This document shows, piece after piece, positions 1 to 8,366 of a DNA stretch of 64,000 bases (the stretch's first letter is position 1; each line of letters starts with the position of its first letter). Both the position numbers and the translations under genes were made by a program. The notes under the pieces are model-generated. The model was not told the DNA's origin. It made no database searches and saw only the letters and a program-made list of their open reading frames with translations. Source of the stretch: Mesorhizobium sp. YC-39 (GTDB lineage Bacteria; Pseudomonadota; Alphaproteobacteria; Rhizobiales; Rhizobiaceae); assembly GCF_025753795.1 (NCBI RefSeq), contig NZ_JAOWPS010000006.1, forward strand, positions 124,001-188,000. Direction: 5' to 3'.

Positions 1-2
1 CC

Positions 3-383
3 GGCGACGTCGCCCATATCGATCCAGGCGGCTACATGCAGATCACGGACCGCGCCAAGGACGTCATCAAGTCGGGCGGTGAATGGATTTCGACCATCGA
101 CCTCGAGAATCTCGCGGTCGGTCATCCGGATGTGGCGGAGGCCGCAGCCATCGGCGTTCCTCATTCGAAATGGGGTGAGCGGCCCTTGCTTGTCGTCGTC
201 CGCAAGCCGGGCAGGGAACCTGCCAAGACCGATATCCTTGCTTTCATGAATGGCAAGGTGGCGAAGTGGTGGATGCCGGATGACGTCGCCTTTGTCGGTG
301 AAATCCCCCACACCGCCACCGGCAAGATCCAGAAAACCACCTTGCGCGAGCAATTCAGGGATTATCGCCTGCCAACGGATTGA
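3..383 (+). CDS. Acyl-CoA synthetase (AMP-binding family), C-terminal part
   Basis: The gene is cut by the left edge of the window; an open frame runs from position 3 to the stop at 381-383. What is seen is the C-terminal subdomain of an ANL-superfamily acyl-CoA ligase: the GDVAHIDPGGYMQITDRAKD hinge region, IKSGGEWIST just after it, and PHTATGKIQKTTLR near the end, whose lysine is the family's adenylation lysine. These enzymes activate a carboxylic acid as acyl-AMP and then acyl-CoA. The GGEWIS form is typical of fatty-acid--CoA ligases of the medium-chain type, but the acid cannot be read from this fragment. Methionine 36 is internal, not the start. Confidence 0.9.
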   Translation, partial: GDVAHIDPGGYMQITDRAKDVIKSGGEWISTIDLENLAVGHPDVAEAAAIGVPHSKWGERPLLVVVRKPGREPAKTDILAFMNGKVAKWWMPDDVAFVGEIPHTATGKIQKTTLREQFRDYRLPTD

Positions 384-423
384 CGGGAGGGCTTTCGCCT
401 TCAAGCCGCCACCAAAGGCTCTA

Positions 424-530
424 ATGCATGTCGCGCAAAAGTGTGCAGCGGTTTTGCGATAACGACATGCATGAAAACAAGAACTTAAAGCGCGCCGCAT
501 GAATCCGTTCAAACGCGACGCGCTTTAAAT
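424..530. repeat. Intergenic palindromic repeat, copy 1
   Basis: A 10-bp perfect inverted repeat (ATGCATGTCG at 424-433, CGACATGCAT at 463-472) encloses a second stem, CGCAAAA (434-440) with TTTTGCG (452-458). A further inverted repeat, TTAAAGCGCG/CGCGCTTTAA, spans about 484-528. A second copy of the first part lies at 54852-54900, with a compensatory change in the inner stem. It looks like a dispersed mobile or structured intergenic repeat of the kind common in rhizobial genomes. The family name is not known to me. Confidence 0.75.
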
Positions 531-549
531 ATCCGTTCGGGTAGGGTCA

Positions 550-1341
550 GTGCAGAAAACGATGGAAATTGCCGAGCGACAGACGTCGAAGGCTGCCGGC
601 TGGTCGCGGCGAACGGGCGCCTTTTCGGTGGTGCTGCTTCTGACTGCTCTGATCGGCCATCGGTATGATCTCGTTGAAACACCGGCTTTCCTTTGGGTGC
701 TCGCCCTTGTCGCGCTGCTTGCCGCCTTCGCGCTCCTGTTCGCCGGATTTGCCTTTTCAAGACTGTGGAATTTCGGCGATCGCGGCGGTCGCGACCTCGC
801 CGTCGGCGCCTTGCTGGCGCTTCTGGTGCTCGCTCCTTATAGTGTTGTCGCCTACCGGGCGGCGACCTATCCGCCGCTAAGCGACATCTCGACCGATTTT
901 GACGATCCGCCGGCGCTCGCCGCCGCCCGGACGGGCGACATGAATACGCTTTCGCCGCCGACCCCCGGCGAGCAGCGCTTGCAAACCGAGACCTATCCGC
1001 TGGTCACCGGGCGCAGCTACGATCTGCCTTTCGATAGCGTCCTCGAAGCAGTCGAAACCGTGCTCGATCGGCGGGATTGGCGGCTGGCAGTGCCGTTTCC
1101 CGACGCGAGAGGGCAAAGCGAAGTGACCATCGATGCCTTGGCCAAAAGCTTTGTGCTCAGCCTACCCGCCGATGTCGCCATCCGTGTCGCCGATGATGGC
1201 GATGCGGTCATCGTCGACATGCGCTCGGCCTCCCGCTACGGCCGCTACGACCTTGGCGACAACGCGGCCCGCATCGTGGATTTCCTGGCCGAGCTTGATC
1301 AAGAAGTCGCTGGCCAGGTGGGTACGGTCCCGACCGAGTGA
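550..1341 (+). CDS. DUF1499-domain membrane protein
   Basis: Protein of 263 residues from a GTG start at 550; an ATG at 562 is an alternative. Three hydrophobic segments fill roughly residues 25-115, followed by a soluble domain of about 140 residues. This domain matches the DUF1499 pattern: a SYDLPFDSVLEAVETVL helix, then SEVTIDALAKSFVLSLPADVAIRV, then a late SRYGRYDLGDNAARI stretch. The function of DUF1499 proteins is unknown. The gene stands alone after the intergenic repeat and converges on the LacI-family regulator. A small perfect hairpin (CCGCA-AAAA-TGCGG, 1354-1367) lies between the two. Confidence 0.75.
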   Translation: MQKTMEIAERQTSKAAGWSRRTGAFSVVLLLTALIGHRYDLVETPAFLWVLALVALLAAFALLFAGFAFSRLWNFGDRGGRDLAVGALLALLVLAPYSVVAYRAATYPPLSDISTDFDDPPALAAARTGDMNTLSPPTPGEQRLQTETYPLVTGRSYDLPFDSVLEAVETVLDRRDWRLAVPFPDARGQSEVTIDALAKSFVLSLPADVAIRVADDGDAVIVDMRSASRYGRYDLGDNAARIVDFLAELDQEVAGQVGTVPTE

Positions 1342-1389
1342 TATCGCCTGGTCCCGCAAAAATGCGGCTTGAGAGTCCGCGCGGGTAGA

Positions 1390-2388
1390 CTATTCAGCCG
1401 GGTCGAATCTGCCTTGCAACAAGACTCTCGCGACCGGCCCGAGGGGATTGGCTATCCGGCCCTCCAGGACCTCGATAAGTTTGTGCCCGACATCTGCCAT
1501 GTCTACGGAATGAACGCCGATCTTAGCCGGCAGGAAGCGCGCCAGACGGGTGTTGTCACGGGTGACGATGTGGATGTCGCGACCCGGCGCAAGACCCCGC
1601 CTGCCTAGAGCGTGCAGCGCTCCCAGAAGGCCCAGTTCGTTGGCGCATGCCAAGCCCGTCGGCGGATCTGCCGACGCCAGCAAGCGTTCGAACCAGGCCG
1701 CGCTCGATTCCATCGTGAACGTGCCGTCACCGATCAGCGATTGGTCGATCGGAATACCGGCCTCGGCCATCGCCCTTCCATAGCCGGCAAGACGCATGGC
1801 GCTCGCCTGATCCTTCTGCACAAGAAGTTGTAGCGCAATGCGTCGACAGCCTTTGTCCATGAGCCGCTGGGTCGCGTCATAGGCAATCTGCTCATTGTCG
1901 ATATCGACATAGGGATACGCGATGTCCAGGTCGGTTCTTCCAAATGCGACGAACGGCACGTGTTGATCCAGCAGCAGCTTGACGCGCGGATCGCTCGAGA
2001 CCATGCGCGTGATGATCAGTCCGTCTGCGCTGCGCGCCTGAAGCAGGCGCTGCACACTTTCGACGGGATCGTCGTCGGGGGTGGTGGAATAGATGGACAG
2101 ACTATAGCCTGCCTGCCGCGCCGCCAGCGTCATGCCTTCGATCAAAGGAAGTTTCGCCAGATCGGACAGGTAGTCGCGTGTTTCCATCGGCAGCACCGCC
2201 GTCAGCGTCAGGGTTTGTCCGGTCTTGAGCGCGCGGCCGTAATGGTTCGGGACATAGCCGACCCGCTTGGCCACCTCCTTGACGCGCGCCACGGTCGATG
2301 CATGCACTTCCGGCCCGTCCTTCAGAGCGCGCGATACCGTGGTCACCGAAAGGGAAAGTTCCGCCGCGATCTGTTTTAGATTGGCCAT
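1390..2388 (-). CDS. LacI-family transcriptional regulator
   Basis: Protein of 332 residues. An N-terminal LacI helix-turn-helix (LKQIAAELSLSVTTVSRALK, residues 4-23) and a hinge helix region are followed by a periplasmic-binding-protein-like ligand domain (about 60-330) with the usual DGLIITRM and CANELGLLGALHALGRRG segments. It is divergent from the ABC importer at 2602. Two GTAACGTTAC palindromes lie in the shared spacer, one near its own start and one next to the importer's likely promoter. It is therefore probably an autoregulated, ligand-responsive repressor of that importer. The ligand is unknown. Confidence 0.92.
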   Translation of the reverse strand: MANLKQIAAELSLSVTTVSRALKDGPEVHASTVARVKEVAKRVGYVPNHYGRALKTGQTLTLTAVLPMETRDYLSDLAKLPLIEGMTLAARQAGYSLSIYSTTPDDDPVESVQRLLQARSADGLIITRMVSSDPRVKLLLDQHVPFVAFGRTDLDIAYPYVDIDNEQIAYDATQRLMDKGCRRIALQLLVQKDQASAMRLAGYGRAMAEAGIPIDQSLIGDGTFTMESSAAWFERLLASADPPTGLACANELGLLGALHALGRRGLAPGRDIHIVTRDNTRLARFLPAKIGVHSVDMADVGHKLIEVLEGRIANPLGPVARVLLQGRFDPAE

Positions 2389-2436
2389 GTCGCCCGACTT
2401 GATTTGCGAAAGCGCCGGCTGATTTTGCTGAGCATC

Positions 2437-2446
2437 GTAACGTTAC
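2437..2446. promoter_or_regulatory. Probable LacI-family operator 1
   Basis: GTAACGTTAC, a perfect 10-bp palindrome 49 bp upstream of the regulator's start. LacI-family operators characteristically have a central CG and dyad symmetry. The same core recurs 100 bp away at 2536-2545. Confidence 0.65.
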
Positions 2447-2508
2447 CGGATTCGACCAGAGGGTCAAATCCAGGCCCCCGAAGCTGAACGACTCCGCCTG
2501 AAAGTCGC

Positions 2509-2549
2509 TTGACTCCGGAGCATTTCACGATAATCGTAACGTTACGATT
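2509..2549 (+). promoter_or_regulatory. Probable importer promoter with overlapping LacI operator 2
   Basis: AATCGTAACGTTACGATT (2532-2549) is a perfect 18-bp palindrome with the same GTAACGTTAC core as the site at 2437. A candidate -35 TTGACT (2509-2514) and a weak -10 TAATCG (2531-2536) with a 16-bp spacer place the operator over the -10 region. The palindrome is seen directly; the promoter boxes are a guess from consensus. Confidence 0.6.
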
Positions 2550-2601
2550 GAAAAAAAAGCCTTCCTAAGGCGATATTTCGACGAATCCTGGAGGAGAACC
2601 C

Positions 2602-3645
2602 ATGTCTCGGTTACTACGTATTTCGCTGACAGCGATCGCAGTCTCGGCTGCCGTGCCCGTCTATGCCCAATCAGTCACCATCACGACCGCGGGCGGCGAT
2701 TATGGCAACGCCATGAAGGAGGCCATGTGGGCCCCCGCTGCCAAGGAGCTTGGCTATGATGTCCGCGAGGAGACGCAGAGCGACGGCCTGGCTGCACTGA
2801 AGATGCAGGTCACCGCGGGCGCGGTCACCACCGACATCATCCATCTCGGCTCATCCGAAGGCGCGCAGGCGGCCGCACAGTCGCTGCTGGAGCCGCTCGA
2901 CTACAAGATCATCGATCCCAACTCCGTGCCGGCCGGCGCAAAGTCCGACTACTGCTATCCGTTCGACTCCTATGGTACCGTCATGTCGTGGAACACCAAG
3001 ACCTATGGCGAGAATCCGCCGAAGACCTGGGCTGAGTTCTGGGACGTTGCCAAATTCTCGGGCCGTCGCGCGCTGCGCGCCAATGCGCAAGACTTGATCG
3101 AAATTGCGCTCCTCTCCGATGGCGTGGCGCCGGCGGACGTCTATCCCGTGCTCAGCACGCCGGAGGGTCTGGAGCGGGCTATCAAGCGACTTGAAGCGAT
3201 CAAACCAAATGTCTCGGTCTGGTGGACCTCGGGGGCCCAATCCGCACAGTTGCTGAAAGACGGCGAGGCGGATTTGGTCGTTACCTGGAACGGACGGGCG
3301 CAGACCGTGAAAGCAGACAGCGGTGCGGTTGACTACACGTTCAAGGGTTCCGTCATCGGCACGGACTGCCTTGGGGTGCCGAAGGGAGCGCCGAACAAGG
3401 AAGCGGCCATGAAGCTGATCGCGGCGATGACGCAGCCCGCGCGGGTCGCGAAGCTGACCGATTTCATCGCCTATGGTCCGGTCAATCCTGCTGCCTATGA
3501 GGGTGGCCTGATCCCAAAAGACCGCCTGAAGACCCTGGCGACCGCGCCTGAAAATGCCGGCACTTCAGTATTTTCGAATGCTGACTGGTGGGTCAAGAAC
3601 GGCGAGGCTGCCCAAAAGGCCTTCGATGAGATGATGAACCGCTGA
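2602..3645 (+). CDS. ABC transporter substrate-binding protein, polyamine/family-1 type
   Basis: Protein of 347 residues preceded by a strong GGAGGAG ribosome site. It has a Sec signal peptide of about 22 residues ending VYA-Q. The mature part begins VTITTAGGDYGNAM and has the TYGENPPKTWAEFWD segment common to PotD/spermidine-putrescine-type periplasmic binding proteins. It would capture solute in the periplasm for the permeases encoded downstream. It is the first gene of a run of importer genes with 4-26 bp gaps or overlaps. The substrate is not readable from sequence. The MTAP-like gene at the operon end would fit a polyamine- or nucleoside-related compound, but that is inference. Confidence 0.88.
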   Translation: MSRLLRISLTAIAVSAAVPVYAQSVTITTAGGDYGNAMKEAMWAPAAKELGYDVREETQSDGLAALKMQVTAGAVTTDIIHLGSSEGAQAAAQSLLEPLDYKIIDPNSVPAGAKSDYCYPFDSYGTVMSWNTKTYGENPPKTWAEFWDVAKFSGRRALRANAQDLIEIALLSDGVAPADVYPVLSTPEGLERAIKRLEAIKPNVSVWWTSGAQSAQLLKDGEADLVVTWNGRAQTVKADSGAVDYTFKGSVIGTDCLGVPKGAPNKEAAMKLIAAMTQPARVAKLTDFIAYGPVNPAAYEGGLIPKDRLKTLATAPENAGTSVFSNADWWVKNGEAAQKAFDEMMNR

Positions 3646-3671
3646 GTCTCGAATTCATCCGCTCTGAGCAC

Positions 3672-4712
3672 ATGATGAAGTCGCTCCCGATCACCATCGA
3701 CAGCGTGCGGAAGGCCTATGGGTCCTACGTCGCGCTGGACGATGTCTCGCTCGACGTTCAGGCTGGCGAATTCCTCACCCTGCTGGGGCCGTCCGGGTCG
3801 GGTAAGACCACGCTGCTCATGGCTCTGGCCGGTTTTGTCCGGCCCGATTCCGGTAAGCTCTTATTGGGCAATCGCGACATTACCCGCTTGGCCCCCAACA
3901 AGCGGGACATCGGCATAGTATTCCAGAATTACGCGCTGTTTCCCCACATGAACGTGCTGGCGAATGTCGAGTATCCGCTGGCGCTGCGCAAGACGCCGAA
4001 AGCGCAGGCCCGTCAGCAGGCGCTTGACACTTTGGCCCGCGTGAAGCTGGAGGGTCTGGCGAAGCGCAACATTGCCGCACTGTCCGGCGGCCAGCGCCAG
4101 CGGGTGGCGCTGGCGCGAGCCATCGTCTTTGAACCACGCGTCATGTTGATGGACGAGCCGCTGTCGGCGCTCGACAGGAACCTGCGCGAAACCATGCAGT
4201 ACGAGATCCGGCGTCTGCACGATGATCTGGGGATCACCACGATCTATGTGACGCATGACCAGCGCGAAGCGCTGACCATGTCCGACCGGGTTGCGGTGAT
4301 GAATTCCGGCCGCATCCAGCAGATCGACACGCCGCAGCAAATTTATGATCGTCCATCGACCCGCTTCGTCGCTGAGTTCATGGGCGAGGCCAATATTCTG
4401 GCCCCGGGATCGGCGCGCACAATCGACGGCGGCGATGCCTCACGCGAGACCCTGATGATCCGCGCGGAAAGCTTCCATCTTGATGCGAAGCTCGTCGGGC
4501 GAGACGGAGTGGCGCTCGAAGCAAGACTGTGCGCCAAGGCGTTTCGCGGCGAGAACTGGCTTTTGACGCTGGCGCTTGACGATGGTCAGGAGGTTCTTGT
4601 CTGCATTCCGGCGGCGCTGGCCAGCGGCTGCGCCGAGCTTGCCGCCGGTCAGCGGGTGACCGCATATGCGCCGGCAGAGAAGGTTCACGCGATACCGGGA
4701 GCGATAGCGTGA
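3672..4712 (+). CDS. ABC transporter ATP-binding protein, PotA-like
   Basis: Protein of 346 residues. Walker A GPSGSGKTT (residues 39-47), Q-loop in the FQNYALFPHM segment, signature LSGGQRQR (about 137-144), Walker B VMLMDEPLSALD (about 157-168) and switch histidine in THDQREAL. A C-terminal TOBE-type region follows residue 240, as in PotA/CUT1-type importers. It hydrolyses ATP to drive the two permeases encoded next. The start at ATG ATG gives two adjacent possible initiators. It overlaps the first permease gene by 4 bp. Confidence 0.92.
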   Translation: MMKSLPITIDSVRKAYGSYVALDDVSLDVQAGEFLTLLGPSGSGKTTLLMALAGFVRPDSGKLLLGNRDITRLAPNKRDIGIVFQNYALFPHMNVLANVEYPLALRKTPKAQARQQALDTLARVKLEGLAKRNIAALSGGQRQRVALARAIVFEPRVMLMDEPLSALDRNLRETMQYEIRRLHDDLGITTIYVTHDQREALTMSDRVAVMNSGRIQQIDTPQQIYDRPSTRFVAEFMGEANILAPGSARTIDGGDASRETLMIRAESFHLDAKLVGRDGVALEARLCAKAFRGENWLLTLALDDGQEVLVCIPAALASGCAELAAGQRVTAYAPAEKVHAIPGAIA

Positions 4713-5599
4713 CCGTGACCGCTGTCGATCCTGGTCTCGCCGCCGATGCGCGACGCGAGCGACGGTTCTTCCTTGCGCTTTCGCTGCCAGCGCTTTTCAT
4801 CGTTGGATTGGCAGCGATGCTGCCCATCCTTTGGATCATCCGGCAATCCTTCCTGACCACGGGTGGTGAATATACCGTCGGCAATTACGAGAAGGTGCTT
4901 TCGAGCGGACTGACATGGTCGGCACTCATAACAACCGTTGAGCTGTCCTTGGGGACGCTGGCGGTCTGCATCCTTCTCGGCACCCCCCTGGCACTCGCTC
5001 TGGCCAGCGCCAGACCAAGGATGGCCAATTTGCTGATGGCCTTTGTCATGCTGCCGTTGTGGACCTCCATTCTGGTGCGCACCTATGGCTGGCTCGTGCT
5101 CTTGCGGCGCGAAGGCCTGGTCAACGCGGCTTTGACAGGTTCGGGCCTGACCGCGGAGCCATTGCCGCTGGTCTACAACTTCACGGGAACGCTGATCGGC
5201 ATGATTCACTACATGCTGCCGCTCTTTCTGCTGCCCGTTTATGCCGCGATGCGCGATATCGACGCAAACCTTGTTCGCGCGGCGGCGAGCATGGGAGCCA
5301 CTCTCGGGCAAGTGATCCGCACAGTCGTTCTGCCCCTTTCGGCCGGCGGCATCTTCTCGGGTTCGACGATCGTCTTCATCTACACCATAGGTTTTTTCAT
5401 CACGCCGGCGGTGCTTGGCGGCGGCAAGGTAAACCCTCTCTCCATCCGGATCGAGCGCACGCTGTCGACCTTTCAGGACTGGGGTTCGGCGAGCGTCTTG
5501 GGCATTCTGCTCCTCGTTCTTATGGCGCTGATCGGTGTGATGTTCCTGGCGGCGCGGCGACTGATGGCGCGCAACAAAGTCGGCGCGGCCCATGCTTGA
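4709..5599 (+). CDS. ABC transporter permease, PotB-like
   Basis: Protein of 296 residues from a GTG start whose GTGA overlaps the stop of the ATPase gene, so translation is probably coupled. Six hydrophobic segments are visible, with the first at about residues 22-45. The cytoplasmic EAA loop reads RAAASMGATLGQVIRTVVLP (about 190-210), the contact site for the ATPase. Inner-membrane subunit of the importer. Confidence 0.9.
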   Translation: MTVTAVDPGLAADARRERRFFLALSLPALFIVGLAAMLPILWIIRQSFLTTGGEYTVGNYEKVLSSGLTWSALITTVELSLGTLAVCILLGTPLALALASARPRMANLLMAFVMLPLWTSILVRTYGWLVLLRREGLVNAALTGSGLTAEPLPLVYNFTGTLIGMIHYMLPLFLLPVYAAMRDIDANLVRAAASMGATLGQVIRTVVLPLSAGGIFSGSTIVFIYTIGFFITPAVLGGGKVNPLSIRIERTLSTFQDWGSASVLGILLLVLMALIGVMFLAARRLMARNKVGAAHA

Positions 5600-6383
5600 A
5601 GCCTATCCGGACAACAGGCTGGCCCGCATCCTCCTGTGGGGTTTCTCTGCACTGGTAATGGCGTTCTTGATGCTGCCGACGCTGGTGGTCGTGCCGCTCT
5701 CCTTTTCGGTGTCCGATCTTCTCGAATTTCCGCCGCGCGCATACTCATTGCGCTGGTACGAGAACTTCTTCGGCTCAGCGACATGGATGGCCGGGCTCAG
5801 GACGAGCCTGATCCTTGGGACATTGACGGCGATGGTCGCGGTGCCCCTGGCGCTGCTGGCTTGCATCTCTATGAACCGGCTCGGCGGAAAGGCTGCCTCA
5901 GCCATTCAAGGCGTTCTGCTCGCCCCCTCCATCGTGCCGGGAATCCTGCTTGCGATCGGCCTCTTCTTCGTGCTGGCGGCGCAAGGCCTGGTCGGAACGC
6001 TGTTCGGTGTGCTGGTTGGACATGTGGTACTGGCCATCCCGGTCGCGTGCATCGTGTTGTTGCCCGCTCTGGCCCGCTTTGACTGGAACCAGGTCCAGGC
6101 GGCGCGTAGCCTTGGCGCAGGCTGGGCAACAGCCGTTGGCGGAATAATAGTTCCGCAACTTCGGATCAGCTTCTTGTCGGCGACATTGATGGCCTTTCTG
6201 ACATCGCTCGACGAGTCTGTCATTTCGATCTTCGTCGCAAGCGGCCACAACAGCACGCTGCCGAAGCTCATGTTCCTGTCGCTGCGCGATCAGATCGATC
6301 CGACCATTGCGGCGATCTCAACATTGTGGACCGCCATCGTCGTGGTCGTCGTCCTGATCGTGACCCTTCGCCAAAAATCCTGA
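5592..6383 (+). CDS. ABC transporter permease, PotC-like
   Basis: Protein of 263 residues overlapping the preceding permease gene by 8 bp. The N-terminal membrane segment is followed by the periplasmic loop YSLRWYENFFGS, typical of PotC-type permeases. The EAA loop is QAARSLGAGWATAVGGIIVP. It pairs with the upstream permease to form the inner-membrane channel. The end is close to, but does not overlap, the next gene's chosen start. Confidence 0.9.
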   Translation: MLEAYPDNRLARILLWGFSALVMAFLMLPTLVVVPLSFSVSDLLEFPPRAYSLRWYENFFGSATWMAGLRTSLILGTLTAMVAVPLALLACISMNRLGGKAASAIQGVLLAPSIVPGILLAIGLFFVLAAQGLVGTLFGVLVGHVVLAIPVACIVLLPALARFDWNQVQAARSLGAGWATAVGGIIVPQLRISFLSATLMAFLTSLDESVISIFVASGHNSTLPKLMFLSLRDQIDPTIAAISTLWTAIVVVVVLIVTLRQKS

Positions 6384-6397
6384 CCGAGATTGGAAAC

Positions 6398-7306
6398 ATG
6401 CCTGCCATTCATCACGCAGCCGACGATCTGACGAACATACCCCAGGTGGGATTGGCGATCATCACCGGGTCGGCGAACTGGGGGCTTGCCTTCCCGGAGG
6501 ATGTCGAAGTCGATGGCGTGCGCACCTTGCGGCGGGACATGAGTTTTGAAACGCCTTTCGGTCGCACTGACAACTGGAAGCTGCTCGAGTTCGATGCGTC
6601 GATTACCGCTGAGGGCAAAACGAAACATGCCTTGTGCATGTATTCGCACGGCAATCCCCGCGACCATATCGACCATTCCTGCCATCGCCGCGCGTTCTGG
6701 GTATTGATGAGGGCGGGTGTGCGGCAGGTCCTGGCCTGCTCGACCATTGGCGCCGTCAACAAGGCGATCAAGCCCGGCGACATGGTGGTGAACGCCGATA
6801 TCATCGAACTGACGCAGACCCCATTTTCACTGCTTCCTGGCCGCCAGAGCTTCGACTGCTCGGGCAAGCAGATCGTATGTCCAAGATGTGCGGCGGTTCT
6901 CGCCGAAACCGCCCGCCGTCATTGGCCAGCCGAATGCCGCGTTCACGGCATCGAACAGCAACTGGTCGCGGCCCATTGTTACGGGCCGCGACTGACGACC
7001 CCGGCCGAAGCCTTGGCGTTTCGAAACATGGGGGCGGATGTGCTCAACCATTCGATCGCCCCTGAGGCTACCTTGTCGCGCGAGATCGGCGCATGTTTCG
7101 TGCCCTGCGCGTTCGTGACGGCAGGCTTCAACGACTATATGGACCGCAATCGCCAGAAATTGCTGCAGGAGAACGTATTGCCGAACCTCTCCATGACAGC
7201 CTCGCGGGTCGCGCTGGAAACCGCCGCACGACTTTCGGCCAATCCGGAGTGCTCCTGCCAGGATTTGAAGTCGCCTCAACCAGAAGAACGTTCAAGCCGT
7301 TTCTGA
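6398..7306 (+). CDS. MTAP/PNP-family nucleoside phosphorylase
   Basis: Start taken at ATG 6398, 15 bp after the permease stop; an open frame reaches further upstream but overlaps the permease. The 302-residue protein follows the 5'-methylthioadenosine/purine nucleoside phosphorylase plan: ITGSANWG at the N-terminus (family usually GGSG), YSHGNPRDHIDHSCHRRAFW (family RHGRxHxxPPHxVNYRAN), ACSTIGAVNKAIKPGDMVV, and late GPRLTTPAEALAFRNMGADV. These enzymes cleave (methylthio)purine nucleosides with phosphate. Phosphate- and ribose-site residues differ somewhat from textbook MTAP, so substrate may differ. The operon position suggests it acts on the imported solute or a derivative of it. Confidence 0.8.
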   Translation: MPAIHHAADDLTNIPQVGLAIITGSANWGLAFPEDVEVDGVRTLRRDMSFETPFGRTDNWKLLEFDASITAEGKTKHALCMYSHGNPRDHIDHSCHRRAFWVLMRAGVRQVLACSTIGAVNKAIKPGDMVVNADIIELTQTPFSLLPGRQSFDCSGKQIVCPRCAAVLAETARRHWPAECRVHGIEQQLVAAHCYGPRLTTPAEALAFRNMGADVLNHSIAPEATLSREIGACFVPCAFVTAGFNDYMDRNRQKLLQENVLPNLSMTASRVALETAARLSANPECSCQDLKSPQPEERSSRF

Positions 7307-7342
7307 GCTATCAGGCGCGCAGTGCGAGCCCGTGGCGGGATC

Positions 7343-8251
7343 TTAGCCAGGCAGCCTGAATATGCCGTCGATGGCCGGGTCGCCATCGGTGCTCACCAGA
7401 CCGCGCGCCACCAGATCTTCCAGATGGGCAAGCACGGACAGGCCGGCGGCGCCATGCAGGCGCGGGTCGGTGTCGCGATAGATAGCCTTGACCATGTCCT
7501 TGATTGTGCGGTCACCACCTTTGATCCGCTCCAGGATCGCGCGTTCGCGCATCTTGCGGTGGGTCTTCAATCCGCGCATGAAATTGCGCGGCGCGGTCAC
7601 CGGCCCGCCATGACCGGGCAGCAGCACGCGGTCGCCGCGCGCGATCAGCCGATCGAGCGACATCATGTAATCGGCCATGGCGCCATCCGGCGGTGCGACG
7701 ATCGAAGTCGACCACGCCATGACGTGATCGGCGGAAAACAGGACACCGGTTCCCTCCAGCGCAAAGGCCGCATGATTGGCCGTATGGCCCGGCGTCAGCA
7801 CGGTTCTGATCGCCCAGCCGTCGCCTTCTATCACCGCATCGTCGGGCAGCGCGATGTCGGGCGCGAAGGCGATGTCAGCGCTGGCGTCGAGCGGATTGAC
7901 CTCATATGTGCGCAAGGGCCTCGCCGGCCGATGCGGCCCTTCGGCGAGCACGATCGCGCCGGTGTGCTGCTTGAGCCGGGCTGCCAGCGGAGAATGGTCG
8001 CGATGCGTGTGGCTGACGAAAATGTGGCTGACCGGCCTGTTTGCGATCACCCCGAGCAGTGTCTTGAGATGCGCGTCGTCATCCGGCCCCGGATCGATGA
8101 CCGCCAGCGTCTCGCGCCCGACGACATAGCTGTTGGTGCCGTGGAAGGTGAACGGGCTGGGATTGGGGGCGGTAACACGGAGCACGTCAGGCGCAACGGT
8201 CACGCCCTGGCCGTAGGACGGGTCGAAGCGTGTGTCGAATTCCAGCGCCAT
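7343..8251 (-). CDS. Metallo-beta-lactamase-fold hydrolase
   Basis: Start taken at 8251 (product begins MALEFDTRFDPSYG). The frame stays open to 8587, but that extension lies over the bioY gene and its upstream region, so it is rejected. The 302-residue protein has the zinc motif SHTHRDHSP (HxHxDH), an early TNSYVVG and IDPGPDDD strand, GHTANHAAF, and LPGHGGPV. A C-terminal winged-helix-like tail (MRERAILERIKGGDRT onward) is typical of LACTB2-like hydrolases. Substrate unknown. It is divergent from bioY and convergent with the phosphorylase gene. Confidence 0.87.
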   Translation of the reverse strand: MALEFDTRFDPSYGQGVTVAPDVLRVTAPNPSPFTFHGTNSYVVGRETLAVIDPGPDDDAHLKTLLGVIANRPVSHIFVSHTHRDHSPLAARLKQHTGAIVLAEGPHRPARPLRTYEVNPLDASADIAFAPDIALPDDAVIEGDGWAIRTVLTPGHTANHAAFALEGTGVLFSADHVMAWSTSIVAPPDGAMADYMMSLDRLIARGDRVLLPGHGGPVTAPRNFMRGLKTHRKMRERAILERIKGGDRTIKDMVKAIYRDTDPRLHGAAGLSVLAHLEDLVARGLVSTDGDPAIDGIFRLPG

Positions 8252-8366
8252 GCGAGTGTCGTGACCTTTATTGGGGGGAAGGCAAAACCGATTGCCGCAT
8301 AACACGGAAGCCAATATAGGAAAACGCATGGCCGCGTTCGGCGGTAATCCGAAAATGGGGAAGACC

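Noticed and set aside
4685..5593. 302-codon minus-strand open frame
   Set aside because: Antisense to a clear ABC permease; its composition (very many Arg, His, Gln) is typical of an antisense translation.
7322..8302. 326-codon plus-strand open frame
   Set aside because: Antisense to the metallo-beta-lactamase-fold gene; no recognised domain.
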